Shown here: piece by piece, positions 45,769 to 55,201 of the stretch | Numbering within the stretch: the stretch's first letter is position 1 | Layout of the letters: the number at the start of each line of letters is the position of its first letter | DNA from: Amycolatopsis mediterranei | GTDB lineage: Bacteria; Actinomycetota; Actinomycetes; Mycobacteriales; Pseudonocardiaceae | Direction: 5' to 3' | Length of the DNA: 64,000 bases | Assembly (NCBI RefSeq): GCF_026017845.1 | Contig: NZ_CP100416.1 | Location: forward strand, 2,016,200-2,080,199 | Made by a program: the position numbers and the translations under genes | Notes under the pieces: model-generated | Databases searched by the model: none | What the model saw: the letters and a program-made list of their open reading frames with translations, nothing else | Told to the model about the DNA's origin: nothing

Positions 45769-46620
45769 GTGCAGCTGCTGCGTCTCGGGGAGCCGGGGAG
45801 TGAGCGTCCGTTCGTGCGCGCCGGCGACGGCACGACCTACGAACTGGGCGGCCTCACCGCCGACATCGACGGCGGCTTCCTCGCCGCGGACGGGATCGCG
45901 CGCGCCGCCGCCGCCCTTGCCGCGGGAGAACTGCCGGCCGCTTCGGAGACCGGGCTGCGCGTCGGCTCGCCGATCGCCCAGCCCGGCAAGGTCGTCTGCA
46001 TCGGCATGAACTACCGCCGCCACGCCGAGGAAACCGGTGCGACCCCGCCCACCGAACCGGTCGTCTTCATGAAGGCGCCGGACGTCGTGGTCGGCCCGTC
46101 CGACGACGTCCTCATCCCGCGCGGGTCGGTCAGCACCGACTGGGAGGTCGAGCTCGGCGTCGTGATCGGCAATACCGCCCGCTACCTCGAGAGCGTCGAC
46201 GACGCCCTGGAGCACGTGGCCGGCTACGTCGTCTCGAACGACGTCTCCGAGCGCGCGCTGCAGTTCCGCACCCCGCAGTGGGACAAGGGCAAGTCGTGCG
46301 AGAACTTCAACCCGCTCGGCCCGGCGCTGGTCCCGGCGGGCGAGGTGCCCGACCCGCAGGACCTCGGCCTGCGGCTGTGGGTCAACGGCGAGAAGAAGCA
46401 GGACTCGTCCACCAAGGACATGATCTTCGGCGTGGCCGAGATCGTCCACCACCTGAGCCAGGTGATGGTGCTGCGGCCGGGCGACCTGATCAACACCGGC
46501 ACCCCGGAGGGCGTCGCGCTCGGGCAGCCCGACCCGAAGCCGTACCTGCGCGACGGCGACGTCATCGAGCTCGAGATCGACGGTCTCGGGCGGCAGCGCC
46601 AGACCGCGAGGCAGGCCTGA
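45769..46620 (+). CDS. Fumarylacetoacetate hydrolase-family enzyme, likely 2,4-diketo-3-deoxy-L-fuconate hydrolase
   Basis: The 283-residue FAH-fold protein has [16 protein letters not shown] and [16 protein letters not shown] (substrate region), and the metal ligands in [12 protein letters not shown] (Glu, about 126), [14 protein letters not shown] and [13 protein letters not shown]. In this cluster it would hydrolyse 2,4-diketo-3-deoxy-L-fuconate to pyruvate and L-lactate. FAH enzymes vary in substrate, so the exact reaction is inferred. GAAGGG lies upstream of the GTG start. fuconate dehydratase begins 2 bases after its stop. Confidence 0.85.
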   Translation: MQLLRLGEPGSERPFVRAGDGTTYELGGLTADIDGGFLAADGIARAAAALAAGELPAASETGLRVGSPIAQPGKVVCIGMNYRRHAEETGATPPTEPVVFMKAPDVVVGPSDDVLIPRGSVSTDWEVELGVVIGNTARYLESVDDALEHVAGYVVSNDVSERALQFRTPQWDKGKSCENFNPLGPALVPAGEVPDPQDLGLRLWVNGEKKQDSSTKDMIFGVAEIVHHLSQVMVLRPGDLINTGTPEGVALGQPDPKPYLRDGDVIELEIDGLGRQRQTARQA

Positions 46621-46622
46621 CC

Positions 46623-47927
46623 ATGGCGAAGATCATCGGCATGGAGGTCCTCGACGTCCGGTTCCCGACGTCGAAGGAGCTCGACGGCTCGGACGCGATG
46701 AACCCCGACCCGGACTACTCCGCCGCGTACGTCGTGCTGCACGCCGACGGCGGCCCGGACGGCTACGGCCTCGCGTTCACCATCGGCCGCGGGAACGACG
46801 TCCAGGCGGCCGCGATCCGCGCGCTGGCCCCGCACGTCGTCGGCCGCGAGGTCCCGGAGGACGCGGCCGCGCTCGGCGACCTGTCCCGCACGCTCGTCGG
46901 CGACTCGCAGTTCCGCTGGCTGGGCCCGGAAAAGGGGGTCGCGCACATGGCCGTCGGGGCGGTGGTCAACGCCGCGTGGGACCTCGCCGCGCGCCGCGCC
47001 GGCCTGCCGGTCTGGCAGTTCGCCGCGCGGATGACCCCCGAAGAACTCGTGTCGCTCGTCGACTTCCGGTACCTCACCGACGCGCTCACCGAAACCGAAG
47101 CCCTGGACATCCTGCGCCGCGCGGAACCCGGCCGCGCCGAACGGGAGAAGCAGCTGCAGGCGAACGGCTACCGCGCCTACAGCACTTCACCCGGCTGGCT
47201 CGGGTACGCCGACGCCAAGCTCGTGCGGCTGGCCGAGCAGGCCGTCGCCGACGGCTTCGAGATGATCAAGCTGAAGGTCGGCGGCAACCTCGAGGACGAC
47301 GTCCGCCGGATGAAGCTGGCGCGCGAGACGGTCGGCGACGGCATCCGGATCGCCGTCGACGCCAACCAGCGCTGGGACGTCTCCGCCGCGGTCACCTGGA
47401 TGACCGCGCTGGCGCCGTTCGACCCGTACTGGATCGAGGAGCCGACCTCGCCGGACGACGTTCTTGGCCACGCGGCGATCGCGAAAGCCCTGGCGCCGAT
47501 CAAGGTCGCCACCGGCGAGCACGTCCAGAACCGGGTGGTGTTCAAGCAGCTGCTGCAGGCGGACGCCATTTCGGTGCTGCAGCTGGACGCCGCCCGCGTC
47601 GGCGGCTTCAACGAAAACCTGGCGATCCTGCTGCTGGCGGCCAAGTTCGGCGTCCCGGTGTGCCCGCACGCCGGCGGGGTCGGGCTCTGCGAGCTCGTCC
47701 GGCACCTGTCGATGTTCGACTTCGTGGCGGTGTCCGGCACCGACGCGGACCGGTCCATCGAGTGGGTCGACCACCTGCACGAGCACTTCACCGACCCGGC
47801 CGTCGTCGAGCGCGGCCGCTACCTCGCCCCGACCGCACCCGGGTTCTCCGCGCGCATGCACGACGCCACGCTGCGCCGGTTCCGCTTCCCGGACGGTCCC
47901 GAGTGGACGGAGACCGCAAGTGAGTGA
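46623..47927 (+). CDS. L-fuconate dehydratase (enolase superfamily)
   Basis: The 434-residue enzyme has the FucD signature features: N-terminal capping domain with [34 protein letters not shown], catalytic KxK in [10 protein letters not shown] (about 219-221), and metal ligands in [19 protein letters not shown] and TGEHVQNR, then base His in [13 protein letters not shown] (about 350). It removes water from L-fuconate to give 2-keto-3-deoxy-L-fuconate. Related substrates (D-arabinonate, rhamnonate) are possible. Its 3' end overlaps the SDR start by 8 bases. Confidence 0.9.
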   Translation: MAKIIGMEVLDVRFPTSKELDGSDAMNPDPDYSAAYVVLHADGGPDGYGLAFTIGRGNDVQAAAIRALAPHVVGREVPEDAAALGDLSRTLVGDSQFRWLGPEKGVAHMAVGAVVNAAWDLAARRAGLPVWQFAARMTPEELVSLVDFRYLTDALTETEALDILRRAEPGRAEREKQLQANGYRAYSTSPGWLGYADAKLVRLAEQAVADGFEMIKLKVGGNLEDDVRRMKLARETVGDGIRIAVDANQRWDVSAAVTWMTALAPFDPYWIEEPTSPDDVLGHAAIAKALAPIKVATGEHVQNRVVFKQLLQADAISVLQLDAARVGGFNENLAILLLAAKFGVPVCPHAGGVGLCELVRHLSMFDFVAVSGTDADRSIEWVDHLHEHFTDPAVVERGRYLAPTAPGFSARMHDATLRRFRFPDGPEWTETASE

Positions 47928-48705
47928 ATTCGAGGGCCTGGTGGCCGCCGTCACCGGAGGCGCCTCGGGGATCGGCAAGGCCGTCGCCACCCTGCTGGCC
48001 GAACGCGGTGCGCAGGTGGCGGTGCTCGATCTCAAGCCCGAAGCGCGCTCTACCGCTGAGGGCTCATCAGCACAGCCGGACGACGACGGCTTCCGCTGCG
48101 ACGTTTCCTCGGACGACGAAGTGCGCGCGGCGATCGACGCCGTCGTGGAACGGTTCGGCCGCCTCGACATCCTGGTGAACAACGCCGGGATCGGCGCGCA
48201 GGGCGACGTCACCGCCAACGGCGACGACGAGTGGCACCGCGTGTTCGACGTCAACGTCGTCGGGATGGTCCGGCTCGCCCGGGCCGCGCTGCCGCACCTG
48301 AAGAACTCGCCGTCCGCGGCGATCGTCAACACCTGCTCCATCGCGGCCTGGGCGGGTCTGCCCAGCCGCGCGCTCTACTCGGCCAGCAAGGGCGCCGTGC
48401 TCTCACTGACCCTGGCCATGGCGACCGACCACCTGCCCGACCGGATCCGCGTCAACTGCGTGTGCCCGGGCACGGCGGACACCCCCTGGGTGGGCCGGCT
48501 GCTCGACACCGCCGACGACCCGGCGGCCGAACGCGCGGCCCTCGCGGCGCGCCAGCCGATGGGCCGGCTGGTCACCGCCGACGAGGTCGCGAACGCCATC
48601 GTCTACCTCGCCAGTCCCCTTTCCGCCTCGACCACCGGCACCGCGCTCGCGGTCGACGGCGGCATGTACGGCCTGCGTCCTCGCGGTCCCGTTCACCACG
48701 ACTAA
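47920..48705 (+). CDS. SDR, likely 2-keto-3-deoxy-L-fuconate 4-dehydrogenase
   Basis: The 261-residue classical SDR has TGGASGIG (12-19), [19 protein letters not shown] (Ser) and YSASKGAV (Tyr/Lys, about 154-158). Asp in VLDLK suggests NAD. Beside FucD and the FAH enzyme it should oxidise 2-keto-3-deoxy-L-fuconate. The GTG at 47920 overlaps the dehydratase end; its first residues [15 protein letters not shown] fit the family start. Confidence 0.86.
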   Translation: MSEFEGLVAAVTGGASGIGKAVATLLAERGAQVAVLDLKPEARSTAEGSSAQPDDDGFRCDVSSDDEVRAAIDAVVERFGRLDILVNNAGIGAQGDVTANGDDEWHRVFDVNVVGMVRLARAALPHLKNSPSAAIVNTCSIAAWAGLPSRALYSASKGAVLSLTLAMATDHLPDRIRVNCVCPGTADTPWVGRLLDTADDPAAERAALAARQPMGRLVTADEVANAIVYLASPLSASTTGTALAVDGGMYGLRPRGPVHHD

Positions 48706-48741
48706 CAAGACTTGATTTCCGCTGTCATCAAGGAGGATGCG

Positions 48742-49800
48742 GTGCGCGCTGTGGTATTTCACAACAGAGTGATCCAGGTGGCCGCCACGGCCGCCGTCTG
48801 CGGCCTGGTTCTGGCCGCGTGCGGGTCCACCAAGGACAATGCGGCCGCCCCGGCGGCAGGCGGCGGCGCGGGCGGCAAGGTCGGCGCGACGCTGCCCCTG
48901 CTGACCTCGCCGTTCTGGCAGGCCTACAACAACTACGTCCCGAAGATGGCCAAGGAAGAGGGCGTCGACGTCCTCCCGACGGTCAACGCCGACAGCGACC
49001 CCGCGAAGCTGATCACCGACATCGGCACGTTCCTCAACCAGGGCGTCAAGGGCCTGGTCGTGACGCCGCTGGACTCGGCCGCCATCGTCGCCGGGCTCAA
49101 GCAGGCGGAGAACAAGGGCGTGCCGGTCGTCGCGGTCGACGTCGCCCCCGAGAGCGGCAAGGTCGCCATGGTGGTGCGGGCCGACAACAAGGCCTACGGC
49201 ACCAAGGCCTGCGAAGCGATCGGCGAGAAGGTCAAGTCCGGCAAGGTCGTGCAGATCATGGGCGACCTGGCCTCGGTCAACGGCCGCGACCGCTCGGAAG
49301 CCTTCCGCGACTGCATGAAGTCCAAGTACCCCGGCATCCAGGTGCTGGAGATCCCGGCCGAGTGGAAGGCCGACAAGGCCTCTTCCGGCCTCGACAGCAT
49401 GCTGACCGCGAACCCGGACATCAAGGGCGTCTACATGCAGGCCGGCGGCGTCTACCTGGCCCCGACCGAGCAGGCGCTCAAGCGCAAGAACCTGTTCTTC
49501 CCGGTCGGGGACCCGAAGCACATCGTGCTCGTCTCCAACGACGGCATCCCGCAGGAGCTGGCCGCGATCCGCGCCGGCGAGCTGGACGCCACGGTGTCCC
49601 AGCCGGCCGACGCGTACGCGAAGTACGGCCTGTACTGGCTGAAGAAGGCCATGGCGGGCGAGACGTTCAAGCCGGGCCCGACCGACCACGCCAGCACCAT
49701 CGTCGAGATCAGCCCCGGCATCCTCGAGGACCAGCTGCCCGCGCCCGTCATCACCAAGGACAACGTGGACGACAAGGCCCTCTGGGGGAACAACCTGTGA
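48742..49800 (+). CDS. Sugar-binding lipoprotein of an ABC importer (RbsB-type)
   Basis: The 352-residue protein has a lipoprotein signal with the lipobox LVLAACGS (Cys about 26), an Ala/Gly linker, then a periplasmic-binding fold of the type 4 group (GATLPLLTSPFWQAYNNYVPKMAKEEG, VVTPLDSAAIVAGLKQAENKGVPVVAVD, IMGDLASVNGRDRSEAFRDCMK). It delivers the sugar, likely L-fucose, to the permease. AAGGAGG precedes the GTG at 48742, which is preferred over an upstream TTG. Its stop overlaps the next GTG. Confidence 0.9.
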   Translation: MRAVVFHNRVIQVAATAAVCGLVLAACGSTKDNAAAPAAGGGAGGKVGATLPLLTSPFWQAYNNYVPKMAKEEGVDVLPTVNADSDPAKLITDIGTFLNQGVKGLVVTPLDSAAIVAGLKQAENKGVPVVAVDVAPESGKVAMVVRADNKAYGTKACEAIGEKVKSGKVVQIMGDLASVNGRDRSEAFRDCMKSKYPGIQVLEIPAEWKADKASSGLDSMLTANPDIKGVYMQAGGVYLAPTEQALKRKNLFFPVGDPKHIVLVSNDGIPQELAAIRAGELDATVSQPADAYAKYGLYWLKKAMAGETFKPGPTDHASTIVEISPGILEDQLPAPVITKDNVDDKALWGNNL

Positions 49801-51320
49801 CCGCGCTGCCCGCCGGCGAATCCGCCGTCCCGGTGGTCAGCGCTGTCGGTGTCGGAAAGCGCTACGGCCCGACCGTGGCACTGCACGACGTCAGCCTCAC
49901 CGTGCACCCCGGCGAGTCGCACGCGCTCGTCGGGCGCAACGGGGCCGGCAAGTCGACGCTCGTCTCCATCCTCACCGGCCTGTCCGCCACGGACACCGGG
50001 CACGTCGAGTTCGGCGGCGAGCCGGCCCCGCCCCTGACCAGGCAGGACGACTGGAAGGCGCGCGTGGCCTGCGTGTACCAGCACGCGATGGTCGTCCCGC
50101 AGCTCACCGTGGCCGAGAACCTGTTCCTCAACCGGCAGGCGGGCGGCGGGTTCTCGATCGGCTGGAGGTCCCTGCGGCGCAAGGCCCGCGAGCTGCTCGA
50201 CTCGTGGGACGTGCACGTCGACGTCGACACCCCCGCCGGGGACCTGTCGGTCGAGGACCGGCAGTTCGTCGAGATCGCCCGCGCGCTGTCCTACGGCGCC
50301 CGGTTCATCGTCCTCGACGAGCCGACCGCGCAGCTGGACAGCCAGGCCATCGAGCGGCTCTTCGAGCGGATGCGCCAGATGCAGGCGGGCGGGGTGACGT
50401 TCCTGTTCATCTCGCACCACCTGCACGAGGTCTACGAGGTCTGCCAGGCGGTGACCGTGCTGCGCGACGCGAAGCACGTGCTCACCGCACCGGTGGCCGA
50501 GGTCGGCAAGGCCGAGCTGGTCGACGCGATGACGGGCGAACCCGGCGGTCTTTCGGTCCGGGACGCCGCTTCCCGGGAGTCCTTGGAAGCGGACGCCGCG
50601 GAGATCCTTTCGGTGGACGGATTGTCCGGCGACAGCTTCCGTGATGTCTCTTTCCGGCTGCGCCGCGGCGAGGTGGTCGGGCTCGCGGGCAGCAACGCCA
50701 GCGGCAAGCACCAGGTCGCCGAGACGGTCTACGGCCTGCGGACGCCGTCCGCGGGCACGATCCGCGTCGACGGCTCGCCGCTGCGGCCGGGCGACATCCC
50801 GGCGGCGCTGCGGGCGGGGATCGGCTGCGTGCCGCGCGACCGGCACCACGAAGGCCTGGTCCTCGAGCACTCGATCGCCGACAACGCGACGATGTCCATT
50901 TTGGACAAGCTGGGCCGTGGCGGGATCGCGTCGCCGCGCACCCGGTTCGCGAGGGCGTCGCAGGCGTTGAAGGACTACGACATCGTGGCCGCGAGCGCCG
51001 AGCAGCCCGTGTCGGACCTCTCCGGCGGCAACCAGCAGAAAGTCGTGCTGGCGCGGGCCTTGATCGGCGATCCGCGGGTGGTCGTGCTGATCAACCCGAC
51101 GGCCGGGGTGGACGTGAAGTCGAAAGAGGCGCTGCTCGCGGTCGTCGACCGGGTGCGCGCCGAGGGCAAGGCGGTGCTGATCGTCAGCGACGAGCTGGAC
51201 GACCTGCGCCTGAGCGACCGGGTCCTGGTGCTGCGCGCCGGGGCCGTGGTCGCCGAGCACCAGGCCGGGTGGTCCGACGGCGACCTCGTGGCCGACATCG
51301 AAGGAGTCGAGCTTTCGTGA
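49797..51320 (+). CDS. Sugar ABC importer ATPase with two nucleotide-binding domains
   Basis: The 507-residue protein has two ABC domains of the RbsA kind. Domain 1 has Walker A GRNGAGKST (about 42) and DLSVEDRQFVEIARAL, IVLDEPTAQLD. Domain 2 has a degenerate Walker A-like GSNASGKHQ (about 296), LSGGNQQKVVLARAL and INPTAGVDVKSKEAL, with ISDELDDLRLSD. Start GTG overlaps the previous stop (GTGA), end overlaps the permease (GTGA). Confidence 0.92.
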   Translation: MTALPAGESAVPVVSAVGVGKRYGPTVALHDVSLTVHPGESHALVGRNGAGKSTLVSILTGLSATDTGHVEFGGEPAPPLTRQDDWKARVACVYQHAMVVPQLTVAENLFLNRQAGGGFSIGWRSLRRKARELLDSWDVHVDVDTPAGDLSVEDRQFVEIARALSYGARFIVLDEPTAQLDSQAIERLFERMRQMQAGGVTFLFISHHLHEVYEVCQAVTVLRDAKHVLTAPVAEVGKAELVDAMTGEPGGLSVRDAASRESLEADAAEILSVDGLSGDSFRDVSFRLRRGEVVGLAGSNASGKHQVAETVYGLRTPSAGTIRVDGSPLRPGDIPAALRAGIGCVPRDRHHEGLVLEHSIADNATMSILDKLGRGGIASPRTRFARASQALKDYDIVAASAEQPVSDLSGGNQQKVVLARALIGDPRVVVLINPTAGVDVKSKEALLAVVDRVRAEGKAVLIVSDELDDLRLSDRVLVLRAGAVVAEHQAGWSDGDLVADIEGVELS

Positions 51321-52330
51321 CCGACGTGATGACCTCTCCGCAGACGGAGCTCCCCGCGCCACCGCGCCGCCGCAAAGCCGTCTGGCTGCGTGAACTCGCC
51401 CTGCTGCCCGCGCTGGTCGTGGTGTTCGTCATCGGCGGCCTGGTCGACGACACGTTCGTCGGCTGGAGCAACATCGTCAGCATCCTGACCGCGTCGGCGG
51501 CGCTGTCGCTGGTCGTGCTGGGCGAGTCGCTGGTGCTGATCACCGGGAAGTTCGACCTGTCGCTGGAATCGACGATGGGCCTGGCGCCCGCGCTGGGTGC
51601 GATGGTCGTGATCCCGGCGGCCTCCGCGGGCTTCGGCGTCGAGCTGCCCGCCGCGATCGGGCTGCTGGTGATCCCGCTGTGCGGGGCGCTGGTCGGGTTC
51701 GTCAACGGCTTCCTGATCGTGAAGCTGAAGCTGAACGCCTTCATCGTCACCCTGGCCATGCTCACCGTCCTGCGCGGTGTCCAGGTCGGCTCGACCAAGG
51801 GCAAGACGCTGTTCAACCTGCCGGACTCGTTCACCGACCTGGCGACCACGACGTTCCTCGGCCTGCCGATGTCGGTGTGGCTGGCGGCGCTGCTGTTCGC
51901 GGTCGCCGGCTGGGTGCTGCGCTACCACCGCGTCGGCCGCGCGCTGTACGCGATCGGCGGCAACCGCGAGGCCGCGCGGGCGGCGGGTGTCCGCGTCGAC
52001 CGGATCGCGTGGGCGGTGTTCGTCGTCGCCGGGGTCCTCGCCGCGATCGGCGGGCTCGCCTACACCGGTTACGTCGGGGCCTTGGGCGCGAACCAGGGAT
52101 CGGGCATGATCCTGCAGGTGTTCGCGGCGGCGGTGATCGGCGGTGTCTCGCTCGACGGCGGCAAGGGCACCCTGGTCGGCGCCCTCACCGGCGTCCTGCT
52201 GCTGTCGTCGGTGGCCAGCCTGCTCAACTACGCGCACGTCACGGCGGAGTGGCAGGGGGCGATCTACGGCGCCATCATCCTGGTCGCGCTGATCATCGCC
52301 CGGTACGCGGGCGGAAAGCCCCAGACCTGA
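51317..52330 (+). CDS. Sugar ABC importer permease (RbsC-type)
   Basis: The 337-residue protein has about 8-10 membrane segments and the RbsC/BPD signature-like GNREAARAAGVRVDRIAWAVFVVAGVLAAIGGL (about 215), with LNAFIVTLAMLTVLRGVQVG and GGVSLDGGKGTLVGALTGVLLL. A single permease gene suggests a homodimer with the double ATPase, as in RbsABC. It converges on the FadR-type gene; the 42-base gap shows no clear hairpin. Confidence 0.91.
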   Translation: MTDVMTSPQTELPAPPRRRKAVWLRELALLPALVVVFVIGGLVDDTFVGWSNIVSILTASAALSLVVLGESLVLITGKFDLSLESTMGLAPALGAMVVIPAASAGFGVELPAAIGLLVIPLCGALVGFVNGFLIVKLKLNAFIVTLAMLTVLRGVQVGSTKGKTLFNLPDSFTDLATTTFLGLPMSVWLAALLFAVAGWVLRYHRVGRALYAIGGNREAARAAGVRVDRIAWAVFVVAGVLAAIGGLAYTGYVGALGANQGSGMILQVFAAAVIGGVSLDGGKGTLVGALTGVLLLSSVASLLNYAHVTAEWQGAIYGAIILVALIIARYAGGKPQT

Positions 52331-52372
52331 CGCTCACCCCGTGAAGATCCGACGTTCTCAGGAGTGCGTGTG

Positions 52373-53119
52373 CTACGAGGCTTCCGCGGCCGGCTCGGCG
52401 TCCGGGTCCGGCCCTGCCGGATCGAGCGCCGTCGGGTCGTCCGCGGTGCCCAGGGCGTTGCGCAGCCACTGCTCGACTCCCGCGACGTGCACGGTCGCCC
52501 ACGAGCGGGCCAGTTCCGGCTCGCGCGCGGCGATGGCCTCGTAGATCGCCGTGTGCTGTTCGCGGGTCTTCGCGACCGCACCCTCCTGGGTGAGGCCGCG
52601 CCAGATCCGGGCACGGGCGGTCGGCCCGGAGAGGCTGTCGAGCAGCGAGCAGAGCACGGGGTTGCCGGAGCCGTCGGCGATCTTGCGGTGGAACTGCAGG
52701 TCGTTGGCGACCAGCGCTTCCACGGTCGGCGAGTCCTCCAGCTCGCTGAGCAGCGTGCCCAGCTCCGCGATGTCGGCGTCGCTCATGTGCAGCGCGGCCA
52801 GCGCGGTCGCGGCGGGCTCGAGGATCCGGCGCACGGCCAGGAAGTCGAGCACGGTGTCGTCGCGGTGGAAGTCGACCACGAACGTCATGGCGTCGAGCAG
52901 CAGGTTGGGCTCGAGGCTGGTGACGTACGTGCCGTCGCCCTGGCGCACGTCGAGCACCCTGATCAGGCACAACGCCTTGACGGCCTCCCGCAGGGAGCTG
53001 CGCGACAGCCCGAGCCGCTGGGCCAGCTCGGCCTCCTTCGGCAGCCGGTCGCCCGGCGCCAGCTCGCCGGTGATGATCATGTCCTTGATCTTGTCGATCG
53101 CGACATCGGTGACGGGCAT
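52373..53119 (-). CDS. FadR-subfamily GntR regulator of the sugar cluster
   Basis: The 248-residue protein has a winged HTH (about 1-70: ITGELAPGDRLPKEAELAQRLGLSRSSLREAVKAL) and an FCD domain (about 85-230: FHRDDTVLDFLAVRRILEP, DLQFHRKIAD, EQHTAIYEAIAAREP) with the metal-binding Asp/His set. Its acidic C-terminus is Pro/Ala-rich. GGAGG lies upstream of the ATG at 53119, deciding against longer starts. It lies inside the L-fucose gene set, and the divergent region to the dehydrogenase holds the 14-base motif. Its ligand may be a fuconate-type acid. Confidence 0.88.
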   Translation of the reverse strand: MPVTDVAIDKIKDMIITGELAPGDRLPKEAELAQRLGLSRSSLREAVKALCLIRVLDVRQGDGTYVTSLEPNLLLDAMTFVVDFHRDDTVLDFLAVRRILEPAATALAALHMSDADIAELGTLLSELEDSPTVEALVANDLQFHRKIADGSGNPVLCSLLDSLSGPTARARIWRGLTQEGAVAKTREQHTAIYEAIAAREPELARSWATVHVAGVEQWLRNALGTADDPTALDPAGPDPDAEPAAEAS

Positions 53120-53139
53120 CGCGTCCGCCCTCCCTGCAA

Positions 53140-53153
53140 CAGACCTCGGATGT
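53140..53153 (-). promoter_or_regulatory. Regulator motif ACATCCGAGGTCTG (12 of 14 shared with the sugar operon promoter)
   Basis: Read on the minus strand, it starts about 21 bases upstream of the FadR-type gene, in the gap to the dehydrogenase. Candidate binding site for that regulator. Confidence 0.45.
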
Positions 53154-53200
53154 TTCGGTGGTGCTCCCCAGCGTGCCATGTCCCGGCCGGGGAAGGGGCG

Positions 53201-53344
53201 ATGACCCACCAGCGCCCACCACAACGGGTGGCTCCGCGCGACGCCGGCGTCCCCTCCCGGAGGATCCGGCGTAACGGACCCGGCCTGTTCCACGTCCTCG
53301 AAGTCGACGGCTGCAAGGTGATGGAACTGCCGGTGGAGGAGTGA
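53201..53344 (+). CDS. Small open frame (47 residues) coupled to the dehydrogenase gene
   Basis: ATG at 53201 opens MTHQRPPQRVAPRDAGVPSR followed by RIRRNGPGLFHVLEVDGCKVMELPVEE. The stop overlaps the next GTG (GTGA), and GGGAAGGGG precedes the ATG. No family recognised; it could be a leader peptide or an unrecognised small protein. It may also be chance. Confidence 0.35.
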   Translation: MTHQRPPQRVAPRDAGVPSRRIRRNGPGLFHVLEVDGCKVMELPVEE

Positions 53345-54318
53345 CGGCGTTGGAACTCTCCCTGTCCCCGCTGGGGCTCGGCTGCGCGCAGCTGGGCAAC
53401 CTGTACCACGCGATCAGCGACGAGACGGCGGCCGCGACCGTCCGGCGCGCGTGGGACGAGGGCGTCCGCTACTTCGACACCGCGCCGCACTACGGCCTCG
53501 GCCTGTCGGAGGCCCGGCTGGGCGCGGCGCTGAGCACGTACCCGCGGGACGAGTACGTGCTCTCGACGAAGGTCGGCCGCGTGCTGGAGCCGAACCCGGA
53601 CGGCGCCGGCGCCCGGGACGACCAGGGCTTCGCCGTGCCGGCCGCGTACAAGCGCCGGTGGGACTTCAGCCGCGACGGCGTTCTGCGGTCGCTCGAAGAC
53701 AGCCTGACCCGGCTGGGGCTGGACCGTGTCGACATCGTCTACGTCCACGACCCCGATGACCACTTCGAGGAGGCGGTTTCGGGGGCGTTCCCGGCGTTGC
53801 GCGAGCTGCGGGACCAGGGCGTGATCGGCGCGTTCGGGGCCGGGATGAACCAGGCGCCGATGCTGGCCGAGTTCGTCCGCCGCACCGACCTGGACGTCCT
53901 GCTGGTGGCCGGCCGCTACACGCTGCTCGACCAGCCCGCGCTGGACGAGCTGTTCCCGCTGTGCGCCGCGCGGGACGTCCGCGTGGTGGTCGGGGGCGCG
54001 TTCAACGGCGGGATACTGGCGACCGCCGAACCGGGCCGGGTCTACGACTACGCCGAAGCGCCCGCGGAGCTGGTCGAGCGGGCCGGGCGGATCGCGGAGA
54101 TCTGCGCGCGGCACGGCGTCGAGCTGCCCGAAGCGGCGCTGGCGCTGCCGATGGCGCATCCTGTGGTCGCGTCGGTGGTCGTCGGAGCGCATGATCCGGA
54201 GCAGGTGGGTGTGAACGCGCGCCGGGCCCGGGCGGTCGTGCCACCGGCCCTGTGGACCGAGCTGGCCGACGCGGGACTGCTGCGCGCCGACGTCGTCATC
54301 GCCGAAGGAGTCTCATGA
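53341..54318 (+). CDS. Aldo/keto reductase, likely L-fucose dehydrogenase
   Basis: The 325-residue AKR has the barrel start LSPLGLGCAQLGNL, RYFDTAPHYGLGLSEARLG with catalytic Asp/Tyr (about 46-51), STKVGRVL (Lys about 78), VDIVYVHDPDDH (His about 138) and the NAD(P) site near VASVVVGAHDPEQVG. The pattern fits the D-threo-aldose/L-fucose dehydrogenase group, which oxidises L-fucose to the lactone. Overlaps the lactonase start (ATGA). Confidence 0.88.
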   Translation: MTALELSLSPLGLGCAQLGNLYHAISDETAAATVRRAWDEGVRYFDTAPHYGLGLSEARLGAALSTYPRDEYVLSTKVGRVLEPNPDGAGARDDQGFAVPAAYKRRWDFSRDGVLRSLEDSLTRLGLDRVDIVYVHDPDDHFEEAVSGAFPALRELRDQGVIGAFGAGMNQAPMLAEFVRRTDLDVLLVAGRYTLLDQPALDELFPLCAARDVRVVVGGAFNGGILATAEPGRVYDYAEAPAELVERAGRIAEICARHGVELPEAALALPMAHPVVASVVVGAHDPEQVGVNARRARAVVPPALWTELADAGLLRADVVIAEGVS

Positions 54319-55166
54319 TCGACGCGCACCACCACCTGTGGGACCCCACGCGGCGCGAGTACCCGTGGATGGCCGGGGAGGCCATGGACCCGATCCGCCG
54401 CCCGTACACGGTCGACGACCTGCGCGCGGTGACGAAGGCGGCGGGCGTGCACGCGACCGTCCTGGTCCAGACGGTGTCCTCGGAAGAGGAGACGGCGGAG
54501 TTCCTCGCGACCGCGGCGGCGGAGCCCGTGATCGCGGGCGTGGTCGGCTGGGTGGACCTCACGGCTCCGGACGTCGCCGACCGCTTGGCCGCCCTCGAGG
54601 GCCCGCTGGCCGGGATCCGGCACCAGGTGGAGGGCGAGCCGGACGACGACTGGCTGCTGCGGCCGGAGGTGGTCGCCGGGCTGAGCACCGTGGCGGCGGC
54701 GGGATTGGCGTTCGACCTGCTGGTCCGCCCCGCGCAGCTGCCGGCCGCGGCCGAGGTGGCGTTGCGGCTGCCCCAGCTGCGCCTGGTTCTCGACCACGCG
54801 GCGAAGCCCCCGATCGCGGCGGGGGACTGGGAGCTGTGGGCGTCCGGCGTGGCCGCGCTGGCGGCGCGCGAGAACGTCGTGTGCAAGCTGTCCGGGCTGG
54901 TCACCGAGGCCGACTGGTCGGGCTGGGAGGTCGGGCACCTGCGCCGGTACGTCGACCACGTGCTGGAGGTGTTCGGCCCGGCGCGCCTGCTGTTCGGCTC
55001 GGACTGGCCGGTCTGCGAACTGGCGGCGTCCTACGAGGTGGTCCTCGACGCGGCGATCGCCCTGACGGGCTCGCTGTCGGACGCCGAGCGCCTGGCCGTC
55101 TTCGAGCACAACGCCCGCACGACCTACGGGCTGGATGCGGGCGGGGTCACCTCCTCCAGGGGGTAA
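54315..55166 (+). CDS. Amidohydrolase, likely L-fucono-1,5-lactonase
   Basis: The 283-residue amidohydrolase-2 protein begins MIDAHHHLWDP (metal-binding HxH type), with GIRHQVEGEPDDDWLL, LVLDHAAKPPIAAGDWELW (His about 158), NVVCKLSGLVTEADW and LLFGSDWPVCEL (Asp about 234). It is the COG3618 type that opens L-fucono- or rhamnonolactones. Together with the dehydrogenase it yields L-fuconate for FucD. Confidence 0.88.
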   Translation: MIDAHHHLWDPTRREYPWMAGEAMDPIRRPYTVDDLRAVTKAAGVHATVLVQTVSSEEETAEFLATAAAEPVIAGVVGWVDLTAPDVADRLAALEGPLAGIRHQVEGEPDDDWLLRPEVVAGLSTVAAAGLAFDLLVRPAQLPAAAEVALRLPQLRLVLDHAAKPPIAAGDWELWASGVAALAARENVVCKLSGLVTEADWSGWEVGHLRRYVDHVLEVFGPARLLFGSDWPVCELAASYEVVLDAAIALTGSLSDAERLAVFEHNARTTYGLDAGGVTSSRG

Positions 55167-55201
55167 ACGGAGGTTCCCCCGCCCGCCGCTCAAGTGGTCT
55201 G

